64,000 nt of DNA from Rhodocyclaceae bacterium (GCA_004379165.1 NKXK01000020.1:62001-126000), one strand, 5' to 3'; counted from the stretch's first letter, positions 9,546-18,642 are shown. Made by a program: numbers and translations. Notes: generated by a model from the letters alone, not told the origin.

Positions 9546-10426
9546 AAATGATCCGTTCCGGCTATCTGGCCATCGTTGGCCGGCCCAACGTCGGCAAGTC
9601 GACCCTGCTCAACCGGCTGGTAGGTGAAAAAATCAGCATCGTCTCGCGCAAGGCGCAGACGACGCGTCACCGCATTACCGGCATCCTGACCAACGACGAT
9701 GCGCAGTTCGTGTTTGTCGACACTCCTGGCTTTCAGACCAAGTTTTCCAATGCCCTGAATCGCGCCATGAACCGTGGCGTGACCCAGACGCTGAACGATG
9801 TCGACGTCGTGCTCTTCGTTATTGAAGCCGGTCGTTACGATGCGAAGGATAAGGCGGTGGTTCGCCTGTTGCCGAAAGACCGGCCGGTCATCCTGGTAGT
9901 CAACAAGACTGACCAGTTGAAGAGTCGCGAGGCGCTGCTGCCGTTTCTCGCCGAAGTATCTGCCGACCACGACTACGCTGCAGTGGTACCCATAAGCGCC
10001 GCCAAGGGGCGCCAGACTGACAATCTCCTAAGCGAGGCGCGCAAGCATCTGCCCAACGACGGCTTGATGTTCCCGGAAGATGACCTCACCGACAAGAGCG
10101 AGCGCTTTCTTGCCTCGGAATACATCCGCGAAAAGGTTTTTCGGCTGCTTGGTGACGAGTTGCCGTACGCCACCGCCGTGGAAATTGAGAAATTCGAAGT
10201 CGAAGGCAACCTGCGCCGGATTTTTGCCGCGATTGTCGTAGACCGCGAGAGCCACAAGGCCATCGTCATCGGCAAAGGAGGCGATTCGCTCAAGCGTATT
10301 GCCAGCGAGGCCCGCCAGGACATGGAGCGCCTGTTCGATGGCAAGGTCTATCTTGAAGTCTGGGTCAAGGTTAAATCCGGCTGGAACGACGACGAGCGCT
10401 TGCTGAAAAGCCTCGGCTACGAATAA
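9542..10426 (+). CDS. era: GTPase Era
   Basis: Era, 294 residues, is an essential GTPase binding 16S rRNA near its 3' end during 30S assembly. G1 [10 protein letters not shown]3 DTPGFQTKF and G4 NKTDQLKS are clear, and the C-terminal KH domain carries [18 protein letters not shown]. The start overlaps the rnc stop (ATGA), and a second in-frame ATG two codons later is an equally plausible start. recO follows after 16 bases. Confidence 0.97.
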   Translation: MKMIRSGYLAIVGRPNVGKSTLLNRLVGEKISIVSRKAQTTRHRITGILTNDDAQFVFVDTPGFQTKFSNALNRAMNRGVTQTLNDVDVVLFVIEAGRYDAKDKAVVRLLPKDRPVILVVNKTDQLKSREALLPFLAEVSADHDYAAVVPISAAKGRQTDNLLSEARKHLPNDGLMFPEDDLTDKSERFLASEYIREKVFRLLGDELPYATAVEIEKFEVEGNLRRIFAAIVVDRESHKAIVIGKGGDSLKRIASEARQDMERLFDGKVYLEVWVKVKSGWNDDERLLKSLGYE

Positions 10427-10442
10427 AGCCCCCGGCGGTACG

Positions 10443-11171
10443 ATGAATCAGCGCAGCAAGGTGGATGCCCAGCCAGCCTATGTGCTGCACAGCATTCCTT
10501 TTCGCGAAACCAGCCTGATCGTCGAAGTCTTCACCCGCGATTTCGGACGCATGGCGCTGCTGGCACGCGGCGCGCGGCGGCCGAGGGCAGCCATCCGTGG
10601 CCTGCTGATGGGCTTTCAGCCTCTCGAAATCGGCTGGGCCGGCAAGGGCGAGGTGCTGACGCTGATGAAGGCCGAGTGGCAGGGCGGCCAGCCGCTCCTG
10701 GCCGGCGACGCACTGTTTTGCGGCTATTACCTCAACGAACTGCTGATGCACCTGCTACCTCGCGAGGATGCCCATCCGCTGCTGTTTCGCAAGTATGGCG
10801 AAATGCTGCAATCGCTCGCTGGAGGCAACAATGGCAAGGTTCAAGAGGCCGACCTTCGGTGCTTCGAGAAATCCCTGCTTCAAGAACTCGGCTATGGACT
10901 GATGCTGGACCACGATGCCAGGGGAGACGCGGTTGCTGCCGATGCGCTGTACACCTACCGCATGGAATACGGCCCCTTGCGCCTGAGTCATGCGGACGAA
11001 TCGGCGCAGGCGATTTCCGGAAAAACCCTGCTTGATCTTGCCGCCGAGAACTTTGATGACCCGCGCACGCGGATCGAGGCAAAATCGCTGATGCGAACCT
11101 TGATGAACTATTACCTGGCCGGCAGGGAACTCGAAACCCGAAAAATATTCAAGGAATTACAGGAGCTATGA
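10443..11171 (+). CDS. recO: DNA repair protein RecO
   Basis: RecO, 242 residues, helps RecR load RecA on SSB-coated single-stranded DNA and anneals complementary strands. The N-terminal OB-fold begins with PAYVLHSIPFRETSLIVEVF and contains the basic ARGARRPRAAIRG stretch; a helical C-terminal domain follows. The zinc-binding cysteines of some RecO proteins are not obvious, as is usual in betaproteobacteria. The stop overlaps the pdxJ start region. Confidence 0.93.
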   Translation: MNQRSKVDAQPAYVLHSIPFRETSLIVEVFTRDFGRMALLARGARRPRAAIRGLLMGFQPLEIGWAGKGEVLTLMKAEWQGGQPLLAGDALFCGYYLNELLMHLLPREDAHPLLFRKYGEMLQSLAGGNNGKVQEADLRCFEKSLLQELGYGLMLDHDARGDAVAADALYTYRMEYGPLRLSHADESAQAISGKTLLDLAAENFDDPRTRIEAKSLMRTLMNYYLAGRELETRKIFKELQEL

Positions 11172-11926
11172 TGATCGAACTCGGTGTCAATATCGACCAC
11201 GTCGCCACCGTCCGCCAGGCACGGCGCACTTATGAACCGGATCCACTGTGGGCGGCTGTTGAAGCACACCTTGGGGGTGCTGACGGGATTACCGTGCACC
11301 TGCGCGAGGACCGCCGGCATATTCAGGATGCCGACATCCGCCGCTTGAAGGAAAGCACGCAGATCAAGCTCAATTTCGAGATGGCCGCTACCGAGGAGAT
11401 GGTCGCTTTCGCCTGCGGTATCAAGCCGGAAATGGCCATGCTGGTACCGGAAGGGCGGCATGAGGTGACCACCGAAGGTGGACTGGACATTGTCAGGCAG
11501 GAAGCACGCCTGCGTGATGTCATCAGCCGTCTCGCCGACGCTGGCATCACCACCAGCGTCTTCATCGATGCAGAATTCCCACAAATCGAGGCTGCCGCCC
11601 GCATCGGCGCCCGTGTCTGCGAAATTCACACCGGCCCCTACGCCCACGCCTTTCACGCTCAGGGTCGGGATGCAGAAGCGCCAGCGGTACTCCGCGAGCT
11701 GGCGAAAATCCGCGATGCAGGCCATGCCATCCGTCAGTTGGGCATGCGCTTCAACGCCGGACATGCACTGAATTATTACAACGTGCAGCCGGTCGCCCGT
11801 CTGCCGGGCATTCGCGAGCTCCATATTGGTCATGCAATTGTCAGCCGCGCGATCTTTGTTGGTCTGCGCGAAGCCGTGCGCGAGATGAAGGCGCTGATGC
11901 GCGAGGCGGCCGGGCAGGGCGAATGA
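11171..11926 (+). CDS. pdxJ: Pyridoxine 5'-phosphate synthase
   Basis: PdxJ condenses 1-deoxyxylulose 5-phosphate with 3-amino-2-oxopropyl phosphate to make pyridoxine 5'-phosphate, the last ring-forming step of the DXP-dependent vitamin B6 route. Family signatures IELGVNIDHVATVRQARR, GITVHLREDRRHIQ and the C-terminal phosphate-binding ELHIGHAIVSRAI are present in 251 residues. Two ATGs are adjacent (11168 and 11171); the second is preferred because AGGAG (11161-11165) lies five bases before it. It overlaps acpS by four bases. Confidence 0.96.
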   Translation: MIELGVNIDHVATVRQARRTYEPDPLWAAVEAHLGGADGITVHLREDRRHIQDADIRRLKESTQIKLNFEMAATEEMVAFACGIKPEMAMLVPEGRHEVTTEGGLDIVRQEARLRDVISRLADAGITTSVFIDAEFPQIEAAARIGARVCEIHTGPYAHAFHAQGRDAEAPAVLRELAKIRDAGHAIRQLGMRFNAGHALNYYNVQPVARLPGIRELHIGHAIVSRAIFVGLREAVREMKALMREAAGQGE

Positions 11927-12300
11927 TCTACGGGATCGGCACCGATATTGTCGCCATCAAGCGCCTGCAGGCCTTTTGGGAGCGCCATGGCGACAAGGCG
12001 CGGGAACGCTTGCTGGCACCACAGGAATATGCGGCTTTCGACGCTGCAAGCGACAAAGGCCGCTTTCTCGCCAAGCGCTTTGCCGCCAAGGAAGCCTTTA
12101 GCAAGGCGCTCGGCACGGGTATCCGCCCGCCAGCGACACTGAACGCTATCGCAGTCACCCACGATGCGCTCGGCAAGCCCAGGATCAGCTGCTGCGGTGA
12201 ACTCGAAAAACTGCTTAAAAACCAGCGCCTGAGCGCCCAACTCTCGATCAGCGACGAAGCGGATTACGCTGTCGCATTCGTCATTCTGGAGCAAGCATGA
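11923..12300 (+). CDS. acpS: Holo-[acyl-carrier-protein] synthase
   Basis: AcpS, 125 residues, transfers 4'-phosphopantetheine from coenzyme A to a serine of acyl carrier proteins. The magnesium-binding motif GIGTDIVAIKR is at the N-terminus and the second signature FLAKRFAAKEAFSKALGTG at about residues 45-63. It is the likely activator of fatty-acid ACP and could also serve the specialised ACP at 58.7 kb, because no other phosphopantetheinyl transferase is seen here. It overlaps pdxJ and nagZ by four bases each. Confidence 0.96.
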   Translation: MIYGIGTDIVAIKRLQAFWERHGDKARERLLAPQEYAAFDAASDKGRFLAKRFAAKEAFSKALGTGIRPPATLNAIAVTHDALGKPRISCCGELEKLLKNQRLSAQLSISDEADYAVAFVILEQA

Positions 12301-13322
12301 CTCATTTACCCCTCGGTCCCTTGATGATCGATATCGCTGGCACAACGCTGACCGATCTCGATCGCGAGCGGCTCTGTCATCCGCTGGTCGGCGGCATCAT
12401 TCTTTTCACGCGCAACTTTGCCGATTTGCGGCAACTTTCCGCGTTGACCGCAGAAATCCACGCGCTGCGCACGCCGCAGTTGCTGATCGCTGTCGATCAC
12501 GAAGGCGGCCGGGTGCAGCGTTTCCGAGAAGGTTTTACCCGGCTGCCGAGTATGTCCACCCTGGGCAAATGCTGGAACGAGGATCCGGAAGCAGGGCAGA
12601 TAGCGGCGGAGCAGGTGGGCTTTGTCCTTGCTGCCGAACTGCGTGCTCACGGCATCGATTACGCCTTCACGCCGGTGCTCGATCTCGATTACGGTCCGTC
12701 GCGCGTCATCGGTGATCGTGCCTTCCATCGTGATCCGGAGGTTGTCGCAACCCTCGCCGGTGCCCTCTCTGCCGGCCTGAGGGCAGGGGGAATGGGGAAC
12801 TGCGGCAAGCACTACCCTGGCCACGGCTACGTGATCCCGGACTCTCATGTTGAACTGCCGGTCGACGACCGACCGCTTGCTGCCATGCAGGATGACTTGT
12901 TGCCTTACCGTCGCCTGAAGCTGGATGGGGTCATGGCCGCGCATGTCATCTATGAATGCTTCGACTGCAATACTGCCGTATTTTCAAATAAATGGATTGA
13001 CTATCTAAGAAACGACATTAATTTTAACGGTGTCGTTTTTACTGACGATCTATCGATGGCGGGTGCTGGTGTCGTCGGCGACATGGTTGCCCGCGTCACT
13101 ACCGCTTACGCCGCAGGATGCGACATGCTGCTCGTCTGCAACAGCCCAGAGGCGGTTGGTGATGTGCTGACCCGCTGGCAGCCCATCGTCGATCCGCAGC
13201 GCACCCAGCGTATCGAATCACTGGCTGGCGCTAAACAGCAACCCCCCTCACGCGCGCAGCTTCAGGATATGCCTCGCTACCAGGCCGCGCTGGCGACGAT
13301 CGCCACACTGAGCGCGACCTGA
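12297..13322 (+). CDS. nagZ: Beta-N-acetylhexosaminidase
   Basis: NagZ, 341 residues, family GH3, removes N-acetylglucosamine from anhydromuropeptides during cytoplasmic peptidoglycan recycling. The substrate motif AVDHEGGRVQRFR, the GH3 signature KHYPGHGYVIPDSH (with the catalytic His/Asp dyad) and the nucleophile segment VVFTDDLSMAGAG are all present. It is the last gene of the lepA operon; a perfect hairpin follows within five bases of its stop. Confidence 0.96.
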   Translation: MTHLPLGPLMIDIAGTTLTDLDRERLCHPLVGGIILFTRNFADLRQLSALTAEIHALRTPQLLIAVDHEGGRVQRFREGFTRLPSMSTLGKCWNEDPEAGQIAAEQVGFVLAAELRAHGIDYAFTPVLDLDYGPSRVIGDRAFHRDPEVVATLAGALSAGLRAGGMGNCGKHYPGHGYVIPDSHVELPVDDRPLAAMQDDLLPYRRLKLDGVMAAHVIYECFDCNTAVFSNKWIDYLRNDINFNGVVFTDDLSMAGAGVVGDMVARVTTAYAAGCDMLLVCNSPEAVGDVLTRWQPIVDPQRTQRIESLAGAKQQPPSRAQLQDMPRYQAALATIATLSAT

Positions 13323-13326
13323 AAAG

Positions 13327-13354
13327 CAATCGGGCAGCCGAAGCTGCCCGATTG
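13327..13354. terminator. Bidirectional hairpin between nagZ and efp
   Basis: CAATCGGGCAG, loop CCGAAG, CTGCCCGATTG: an 11-base-pair perfect stem placed between convergent nagZ and efp. The T-runs are weak on both sides, so it is called as a shared, possibly factor-assisted, terminator. Confidence 0.75.
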
Positions 13355-13376
13355 AATACTGCCGGAAACGCGAAGA

Positions 13377-13934
13377 TTACTTGACGCGGTTCTTGTACTC
13401 GTCGGTACGGGTGTCGATTTCGATCTTGTCGCCAATGCTGACGAAGGCCGGAACCGGCAGCTCGAAGCCAGTGGCAAGCTTGGCCGGCTTCATGACCTTG
13501 CCAGAGGTATCGCCCTTGACGGCCGGCTCGGTGTAAACGACTTCACGGACAACGCTGTTCGGCAATTCCACGGAAATGGCCTTGCCGTTGTAGAAAACAA
13601 CTTCGCAAGCCAGACCGTCTTCCAGATACTTCAGGGCGTCGACCATGTTTTCCGCCTCAACTTCGTACTGGTTGTACTCGGCGTCCATGAAAACGTACAT
13701 CGGGTCGGCGAAGTAGGAGTAGGTCACTTCCTTCTTGTCGAGGATGATCTGTTCAAACTTGTCGTCGGCCTTGTAAACCGCTTCGGATGCAGCGCCCGAC
13801 AGCAGGTTCTTGAGCTTCATCTTGACGACGGCGGCGTTGCGGCCAGACTTGTTGTACTCGGTCTTCTGGACGACGAGCGGGTCGGCACCAACCATAATGA
13901 CGTTGCCGGAGCGGAGTTCCATTGCGGTCTTCAT
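13377..13934 (-). CDS. efp: Elongation factor P (arginine-32 type)
   Basis: EF-P, 185 residues, rescues ribosomes stalled on polyproline. The three beta-barrel domains are complete. The modification loop reads [10 protein letters not shown], placing arginine at position 32, the residue rhamnosylated by EarP. Its maturase earP lies 37 bases upstream on the same strand, so factor and modifier are linked. A TATAAT on the minus strand in that gap suggests efp also has its own promoter. Confidence 0.97.
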   Translation of the reverse strand: MKTAMELRSGNVIMVGADPLVVQKTEYNKSGRNAAVVKMKLKNLLSGAASEAVYKADDKFEQIILDKKEVTYSYFADPMYVFMDAEYNQYEVEAENMVDALKYLEDGLACEVVFYNGKAISVELPNSVVREVVYTEPAVKGDTSGKVMKPAKLATGFELPVPAFVSIGDKIEIDTRTDEYKNRVK

Positions 13935-13970
13935 TCGGGATTCTCTAAGTCAGAAAAAGAAAAACGTTAA

Positions 13971-13976
13971 ATTATA
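13971..13976 (-). promoter_or_regulatory. Probable -10 of efp
   Basis: The minus strand reads TATAAT in the 37-base gap between earP and efp, 36 bases before the efp ATG. The -35 would lie in the earP coding end and is a weak match. Confidence 0.5.
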
Positions 13977-15072
13977 CGCTTGAAGCACAGAATTTGACGA
14001 GACCGCTGGCGAGATCATCCTGTGCCAACAAAGTCAGCAACCACCGCCGATGGTGGCGCGCCACAGCAGAATATGCTGCGGCAAAGTCAGCCCACGCCTC
14101 ACCCACACTTCCTTCGCGATTCCACGCCAGGAACATCTGCCGGATCACGGCAACCGCCTCCGGCGAGGCATCAGCACAATAAAGATCAAGAAATGCATTC
14201 AGCTTCGGCAGATGCGCGTCATCATCCTGCCGGTAGATTTGCCAGACAAAAGGTTTTCCAGCCCATTGGGCACGCAGAAAAGAATCCTCGCCCCGCACAA
14301 AATTGAGATCGCAGCGACGGAGCAGGGCGTCGAAATCGTCCTGCGCCAGAAATGGAATCGGCTCGACAGTCAGTTGCCCGCGCTGCCACGGCCCATCGCC
14401 CCCCAGCACCTCCGACACCGCCGTCAGCGGCTTGCCCGGTGGCACCAGGCAACGTACCGGCTGACCGCCCTGCGCAAAGGCCACCAGCAATTCGCCCACC
14501 GGTGCTGTCTCGTAGCAGAACAGACTGACCGTCAGCGTTTGATTGGCGGCAAGCGCCTGATCAGCCTCGGCAAGGGTGTCCAGCGGCGCAACACAATCGC
14601 GCTCGCGCAGCAGCCCGCCCGTTCCGGCGACGAAACCCGGAAAATAAAAATGCTTTACCAACGGCAGCGTCGGGTGGGGCGATGCCAGACCATGGCAGGA
14701 CTGCGCCCAGGATTCCGCCGTCAGGTATTCCAGGTTGATCCAGCACGGACGCGGCTGCGTGGCTGCCATTTGGGCAATATAGTCCGCCGGCAATTCGCAG
14801 GCGAAGGCTTCGATAATCACGTCAAAAACCGGGTTCACCGCAGATGATGCCTGCCAGTGATGAATCTCGACCCCGGCGACGCGCTGCACCGATTTTTTAC
14901 CATCCAGCGTTGGACAGATCGCATGCAAAGCCGACAGATCATCGACCCACAGTCGAACCTGCCGGCCATGCTCGGCAACCAGTTGGCGTGAAAGGCGCCA
15001 ACACACGCCGATGTCGCCAAAATTATCGACGACACGACAAAAGATGTCCCAATGAAGCTGCATGGACGCCAT
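13972..15072 (-). CDS. earP: EF-P arginine rhamnosyltransferase
   Basis: EarP transfers rhamnose from dTDP-beta-L-rhamnose to Arg32 of EF-P. The N-terminal WDIFCRVVDNFGDIGVCWRL motif, holding the catalytic Asp of the family, and the C-terminal nucleotide-sugar-binding CDLNFVRGEDSFLRAQWAGK are both present in 366 residues. The open frame extends far upstream, but the start is MASMQLHWDIF at 15072 or MQLHWDIF at 15063. The start lies only 15-25 bases from that of the divergent glycosylase gene, so both promoters must overlap coding sequence. Confidence 0.95.
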   Translation of the reverse strand: MASMQLHWDIFCRVVDNFGDIGVCWRLSRQLVAEHGRQVRLWVDDLSALHAICPTLDGKKSVQRVAGVEIHHWQASSAVNPVFDVIIEAFACELPADYIAQMAATQPRPCWINLEYLTAESWAQSCHGLASPHPTLPLVKHFYFPGFVAGTGGLLRERDCVAPLDTLAEADQALAANQTLTVSLFCYETAPVGELLVAFAQGGQPVRCLVPPGKPLTAVSEVLGGDGPWQRGQLTVEPIPFLAQDDFDALLRRCDLNFVRGEDSFLRAQWAGKPFVWQIYRQDDDAHLPKLNAFLDLYCADASPEAVAVIRQMFLAWNREGSVGEAWADFAAAYSAVARHHRRWLLTLLAQDDLASGLVKFCASSV

Positions 15073-15087
15073 GCTAACATCCCAGCC

Positions 15088-15735
15088 ATGTCTGCCTTCG
15101 AAGACCCGATTTCCTGCACTGCCTGCCCTCGGCTGGCGGCCCATCTGAGCAGTATTCGCCAACGTGATCCGGACTGGCATGCCCTGCCGGTGCCTGCCTT
15201 CGGATCGCTGGATGCCGAACTTCTCGTCGTCGGGCTGGGTCCGGGGGAACGTGGCGCTAACCGGACCGGCCGCCCCTTTACCGGCGATGTAGCTGGAGAG
15301 TTGCTGTACCCGGCACTGCACCGATACGGCTTTGCCAGCGTTGCAGAGCCCCTGGGCAGCGACCAATGGGCCAATCCAGCAATGACACTGAGCAATTGCC
15401 GGATCACCAATGCCGTCCGCTGCCTGCCGCCCGCCAACAAACCAACGACGGCCGAGATTCGCCAGTGCAACCAGCACCTGCAGAACGAACTGGCTGCCAT
15501 GCAGTGCCTGAAGGTGATTGTTGCGCTGGGCGCAATCGCTCATCAGGCGCTCCTGCAGGCCTACGGCCTCAAACTGAAGGCGCTTGCCTTCGGACACAAC
15601 GTGCTCCACGAGCTGCCGGATGGCCGTGTCCTGATCGACAGCTACCACTGCAGTGGTTACAACTGGCGCACTGGCCGCCTGAGTCGCGAAAGCTTCGAAG
15701 CTGTCTTCGCCGGCGTCCGTCAGATCATCAAGTAA
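15088..15735 (+). CDS. Uracil-DNA glycosylase, family 5-like (Fe-S)
   Basis: A 215-residue uracil-DNA glycosylase of the iron-sulfur class, probably UDGb/family 5. Visible are the N-terminal Fe-S cysteines in CTACPRL, the active-site motif VGLGPGERGANRTGRPFTGD, the later cysteine in ITNAVRCLPP, and the C-terminal DSYHCSGYNWRTGRL that matches the HPSxxN-type loop. It excises uracil and related deaminated bases. The ATG at 15088 is chosen over an upstream in-frame ATG at 15052 that would overlap the earP start. Confidence 0.87.
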   Translation: MSAFEDPISCTACPRLAAHLSSIRQRDPDWHALPVPAFGSLDAELLVVGLGPGERGANRTGRPFTGDVAGELLYPALHRYGFASVAEPLGSDQWANPAMTLSNCRITNAVRCLPPANKPTTAEIRQCNQHLQNELAAMQCLKVIVALGAIAHQALLQAYGLKLKALAFGHNVLHELPDGRVLIDSYHCSGYNWRTGRLSRESFEAVFAGVRQIIK

Positions 15736-15747
15736 AATAGTATTGCC

Positions 15748-17559
15748 ATGGCCTTTGATGCCAAAGCCTTTCTGGCGACCTTGACCGAACTGCCTGGCGT
15801 TTACCGCATGCTCGATGCGGCGGGCGCGCTACTTTACGTTGGTAAGGCCAAGAATCTGAAGAAGCGTGTCAGCTCGTATTTTCGCGAGAACCTCGCCAGT
15901 CCGCGCATCGCGCACATGGTGAGCCAGATTGCGCAGATCGAGACCACAGCCACCCGCACCGAAGCGGAAGCGCTGCTTCTTGAAAACAACCTGATCAAGT
16001 CGCTGTCGCCGCGCTACAACATCCTCTTTCGCGACGACAAATCCTACCCGTACATCCTCCTCACGCGCGGCGACTTTCCGCGTCTGGGATTCTTTCGGGG
16101 CAATCCCGATCGCAAGGCCGACTATTTCGGCCCGTATCCATCGACCTGGGCGGTTCGTGACAGCATTCATCTGTTGCAAAAAATGTTTCGGCTGCGCACC
16201 TGTGAAGATAGCGTCTTCGCCAACCGCTCGCGCCCCTGCCTGCTTTACCAGATCAAGCGTTGCAGCGGCCCCTGCGTCGGGCTGATCGCACCGGAGGACT
16301 ACGCCGCCGATGTCCAGCTCGCGGCGATGTTCCTGCTCGGCAAGCAGCAGGAGGTCATCAAGCGCCTCACTTCCGCCATGGAAGCCGCCAGCCTGGCGCT
16401 GGCCTTCGAGCAGGCAGCGATCTATCGCGACCAGATTCAGTCCCTGCATCAGGTTCAGGAAAAGCAGTTTGTTTCCAGCAGCAAGGGCGAGGACTGCGAC
16501 ATCGTGGTCGCTGTCGCCGAAGCAGGGCAGCTCTGTGTCAATCTCGCTATGGTCCGCGGCGGCCGGCACTTGGGTGACCGCCCGCTGTTCTCCAGCCAGG
16601 CCGGCGATTCCAGCGCGGAGGAGGGCCTCAGCGCCTTCCTGCGCCAGCACTACGCCACCCATCCCTTGCCCGGTCGCCTGCTGGCCCATCCATCGCCAAG
16701 CGGTGATGAGCGCGCGGAAGACGAGACTGCACTCTCCGAACTCACCGGACGACCGATCGTGATTCAGGATGCACGTAGCCTGATGCACAAGGCCTGGGTC
16801 GATATGGCGCTGCAAAATGCCCACTTGGCAATCCTCGCCCGTAATCAGGCATCAGCCCAGCAGGAGCAGCGCCTGACATCGTTGCAGCAAGCCCTGGGCC
16901 TGAATGACAGCCTTGCCAGGATCGAATGTTTTGACATCAGCCACACCCTCGGTGAGGCGACCGTCGCTTCTTGCGTTGTCTACGATGGCAACCAGATGAA
17001 AAAATCCGATTACCGGCGCTTCAATATCCGCGACATCACGCCCGGTGATGACTACGCCGCCATTCGGCAGGCCGTGCTCCGCCGTTACGAGCGCGTGGCA
17101 GGCGGGGAGGGCGTTGCGCCGGACCTGATCCTGATCGACGGCGGCAAAGGGCAGGTGGCTTCCGCCTTTTCAGCACTGGCAGATCTTGGCCTTGCCGAAT
17201 TGCCCATGCTGGGCGTCGCCAAGGGTGAAGCCCGCAAGCCCGGACTCGAAACGCTCATCTTTCCCGATGGCCGCGAGCCGCTCAATCTCTCCGCGAACAG
17301 CCCGGCGCTGCACCTGATTCAGGAAATCCGCGACGAAGCGCACCGCTTTGCCATTACCGGCCACCGTGCCAAACGCGCCAAACCGCGCAAAACCTCGACG
17401 CTGGACAGTCTGCCTGGAATCGGCCCGGCGCGCCGCAAGTCGCTGATCGCCCGTTTCGGCGGCCTCGCCGGTGTCCGCGAAGCCACAGTTGACCAGCTTG
17501 CCGAAGTGCCAGGCATCAGCCACGATCTGGCCGAAAAGATCTATTCCGCTTTACACTGA
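15748..17559 (+). CDS. uvrC: Excinuclease ABC subunit C
   Basis: UvrC, 603 residues, makes both incisions of nucleotide excision repair. The GIY-YIG nuclease domain is at the N-terminus (LPGVYRMLDAAGALLYVGKA), the UvrB-interacting UVR motif at about residues 205-240, the RNase H-like nuclease with IECFDISHTLGEATVASCVV, and a C-terminal helix-hairpin-helix pair (LDSLPGIGPARRKSLIARFG). The uvrC-pgsA gene pair, four bases apart, is common in proteobacteria. Confidence 0.97.
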   Translation: MAFDAKAFLATLTELPGVYRMLDAAGALLYVGKAKNLKKRVSSYFRENLASPRIAHMVSQIAQIETTATRTEAEALLLENNLIKSLSPRYNILFRDDKSYPYILLTRGDFPRLGFFRGNPDRKADYFGPYPSTWAVRDSIHLLQKMFRLRTCEDSVFANRSRPCLLYQIKRCSGPCVGLIAPEDYAADVQLAAMFLLGKQQEVIKRLTSAMEAASLALAFEQAAIYRDQIQSLHQVQEKQFVSSSKGEDCDIVVAVAEAGQLCVNLAMVRGGRHLGDRPLFSSQAGDSSAEEGLSAFLRQHYATHPLPGRLLAHPSPSGDERAEDETALSELTGRPIVIQDARSLMHKAWVDMALQNAHLAILARNQASAQQEQRLTSLQQALGLNDSLARIECFDISHTLGEATVASCVVYDGNQMKKSDYRRFNIRDITPGDDYAAIRQAVLRRYERVAGGEGVAPDLILIDGGKGQVASAFSALADLGLAELPMLGVAKGEARKPGLETLIFPDGREPLNLSANSPALHLIQEIRDEAHRFAITGHRAKRAKPRKTSTLDSLPGIGPARRKSLIARFGGLAGVREATVDQLAEVPGISHDLAEKIYSALH

Positions 17560-17562
17560 GAC

Positions 17563-18141
17563 ATGCCGTACAACCTGCCCATTCTATTGACCTGGCTGCG
17601 GATCGTCGCGATACCGCTGCTCATCGCCATTTATTACGTTCCTGACAGCTGGGCGACGCCGCATGAGCGCGACCTGACGGCGACGCTGATTTTCATGGCG
17701 GCCGGCATTACCGACTGGGCAGACGGCTACCTTGCCCGCAAACTAAACCAGACCTCTGCCTTTGGCGCCTTTCTTGATCCGGTAGCCGACAAACTGATGG
17801 TCGCCGCCGCGCTGATCGTACTCGTGCAATTGGGACGCACCGACGCCATCATCGCCACCATCATCATTGGCCGCGAAATCACCATCTCCGCCCTGCGCGA
17901 GTGGATGGCAAAAATCGGTGCGGCCAAGAGTGTTGCCGTGTCAATGCTCGGCAAGATCAAAACAACCGCGCAGATGGTGGCTATTCCGATGCTGCTCTAC
18001 AAACTGCCGCTTTTCGGTTTCGACATGCTGCAACTCGGTCACTGGTTGATCTGGATCGCCGCGTTGTTGACGCTCTGGTCGATGGGTTACTACCTGCGCA
18101 TGGCCTGGCCCGAGATCCTCAAAAGAACAGCAGAAAAATAA
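17563..18141 (+). CDS. pgsA: CDP-diacylglycerol--glycerol-3-phosphate 3-phosphatidyltransferase
   Basis: PgsA, 192 residues, is an inner-membrane enzyme making phosphatidylglycerol phosphate. The CDP-alcohol phosphotransferase signature is complete (DWADGYLARKLNQ then GAFLDPVADK), and four or more hydrophobic segments are visible. It starts three bases after uvrC and is followed by the tRNA operon promoter. Confidence 0.96.
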   Translation: MPYNLPILLTWLRIVAIPLLIAIYYVPDSWATPHERDLTATLIFMAAGITDWADGYLARKLNQTSAFGAFLDPVADKLMVAAALIVLVQLGRTDAIIATIIIGREITISALREWMAKIGAAKSVAVSMLGKIKTTAQMVAIPMLLYKLPLFGFDMLQLGHWLIWIAALLTLWSMGYYLRMAWPEILKRTAEK

Positions 18142-18151
18142 GATGCGAATG

Positions 18152-18179
18152 TTGACAAATCCCACCGCTGGCCTATAAT
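18152..18179 (+). promoter_or_regulatory. Near-consensus sigma-70 promoter of the tRNA operon
   Basis: TTGACA (18152-18157), a 16-base spacer and TATAAT (18174-18179), followed by a GC-rich GCGCGC discriminator typical of stringently controlled stable-RNA promoters. The first tRNA starts 17 bases beyond the -10. It is the strongest promoter seen in the window. Confidence 0.9.
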
Positions 18180-18195
18180 GCGCGCTCTGTTCGAC

Positions 18196-18271
18196 GCGGG
18201 AGTAGCTCAGTTGGTAGAGCGCAACCTTGCCAAGGTTGAGGTCGCGAGTTCGAGACTCGTCTCCCGCTCCA
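18196..18271 (+). tRNA. tRNA-Gly (GCC), first copy
   Basis: 76 bases including an encoded CCA. Acceptor GCGGGAG pairs with CTCCCGC, the anticodon loop is CTTGCCAAG (GCC), and the T-arm is GAGTTCGAGACTC. It is identical to the copy at 18411-18486. Confidence 0.97.
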
Positions 18272-18328
18272 GTTAATACTGGCGGAGCAAGTTGAAACAG
18301 TTGGCAGTACGCAAGAGATTGTAGGCGG

Positions 18329-18402
18329 GGCGCGGTAGCAAAGCGGTTATGCACCGGATTGCAAATCCGTGTAGGTCGGTTCGACTCCGGCCCGCGCCTC
18401 CA
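18329..18402 (+). tRNA. tRNA-Cys (GCA)
   Basis: 74 bases with encoded CCA. Acceptor GGCGCGG pairs with CCGCGCC, the anticodon loop is ATTGCAAAT (GCA), and the sequence is close to the E. coli tRNA-Cys pattern. It lies between the two tRNA-Gly copies. Confidence 0.97.
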
Positions 18403-18410
18403 GAGATTCT

Positions 18411-18486
18411 GCGGGAGTAGCTCAGTTGGTAGAGCGCAACCTTGCCAAGGTTGAGGTCGCGAGTTCGAGACTCGTCTCCCGCTCCA
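18411..18486 (+). tRNA. tRNA-Gly (GCC), second copy
   Basis: Identical in sequence to the first tRNA-Gly, with anticodon GCC and encoded CCA. It is the last gene before the operon terminator. The Gly-Cys-Gly order suggests a local duplication maintained for dosage. Confidence 0.97.
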
Positions 18487-18490
18487 AATA

Positions 18491-18523
18491 AAAAGGGAAA
18501 GCGATGATCGCTTTCCCTTTTTT
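18491..18523 (+). terminator. Terminator of the Gly-Cys-Gly tRNA operon
   Basis: AAAAGGGAAAGCGA, loop TGA, TCGCTTTCCCTTTT followed by more T residues: a 14-base-pair stem with a T-run. It separates the first three tRNAs from tRNA-Leu. Confidence 0.92.
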
Positions 18524-18556
18524 GTATCGGCTTGCCGTAGTATCAGCGGCAAACCA

Positions 18557-18642
18557 GCCCGGATGGTGAAATTGGTAGACACAAGAGACTTAAAATCTCT
18601 CGCTCATTGAGCGTACCGGTTCGATTCCGGTTCCGGGCACCA
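18557..18642 (+). tRNA. tRNA-Leu (TAA)
   Basis: 86 bases with a long variable arm typical of type II tRNAs. Acceptor GCCCGGA pairs with TCCGGGC, anticodon TAA, encoded CCA. It lies 11 bases before the DUF1178 gene, so the two may share a transcript. Confidence 0.96.

Noticed and set aside
13972-15648. A 558-residue reading of earP
   Set aside because: The added N-terminus is antisense to the glycosylase gene and not protein-like; the family starts at MQLHWDIF.
18196-18486. The repeated tRNA-Gly sequence as a repeat array or CRISPR
   Set aside because: The repeats are two identical, fully folded tRNA genes with a tRNA-Cys between them. No CRISPR-like array was seen anywhere.
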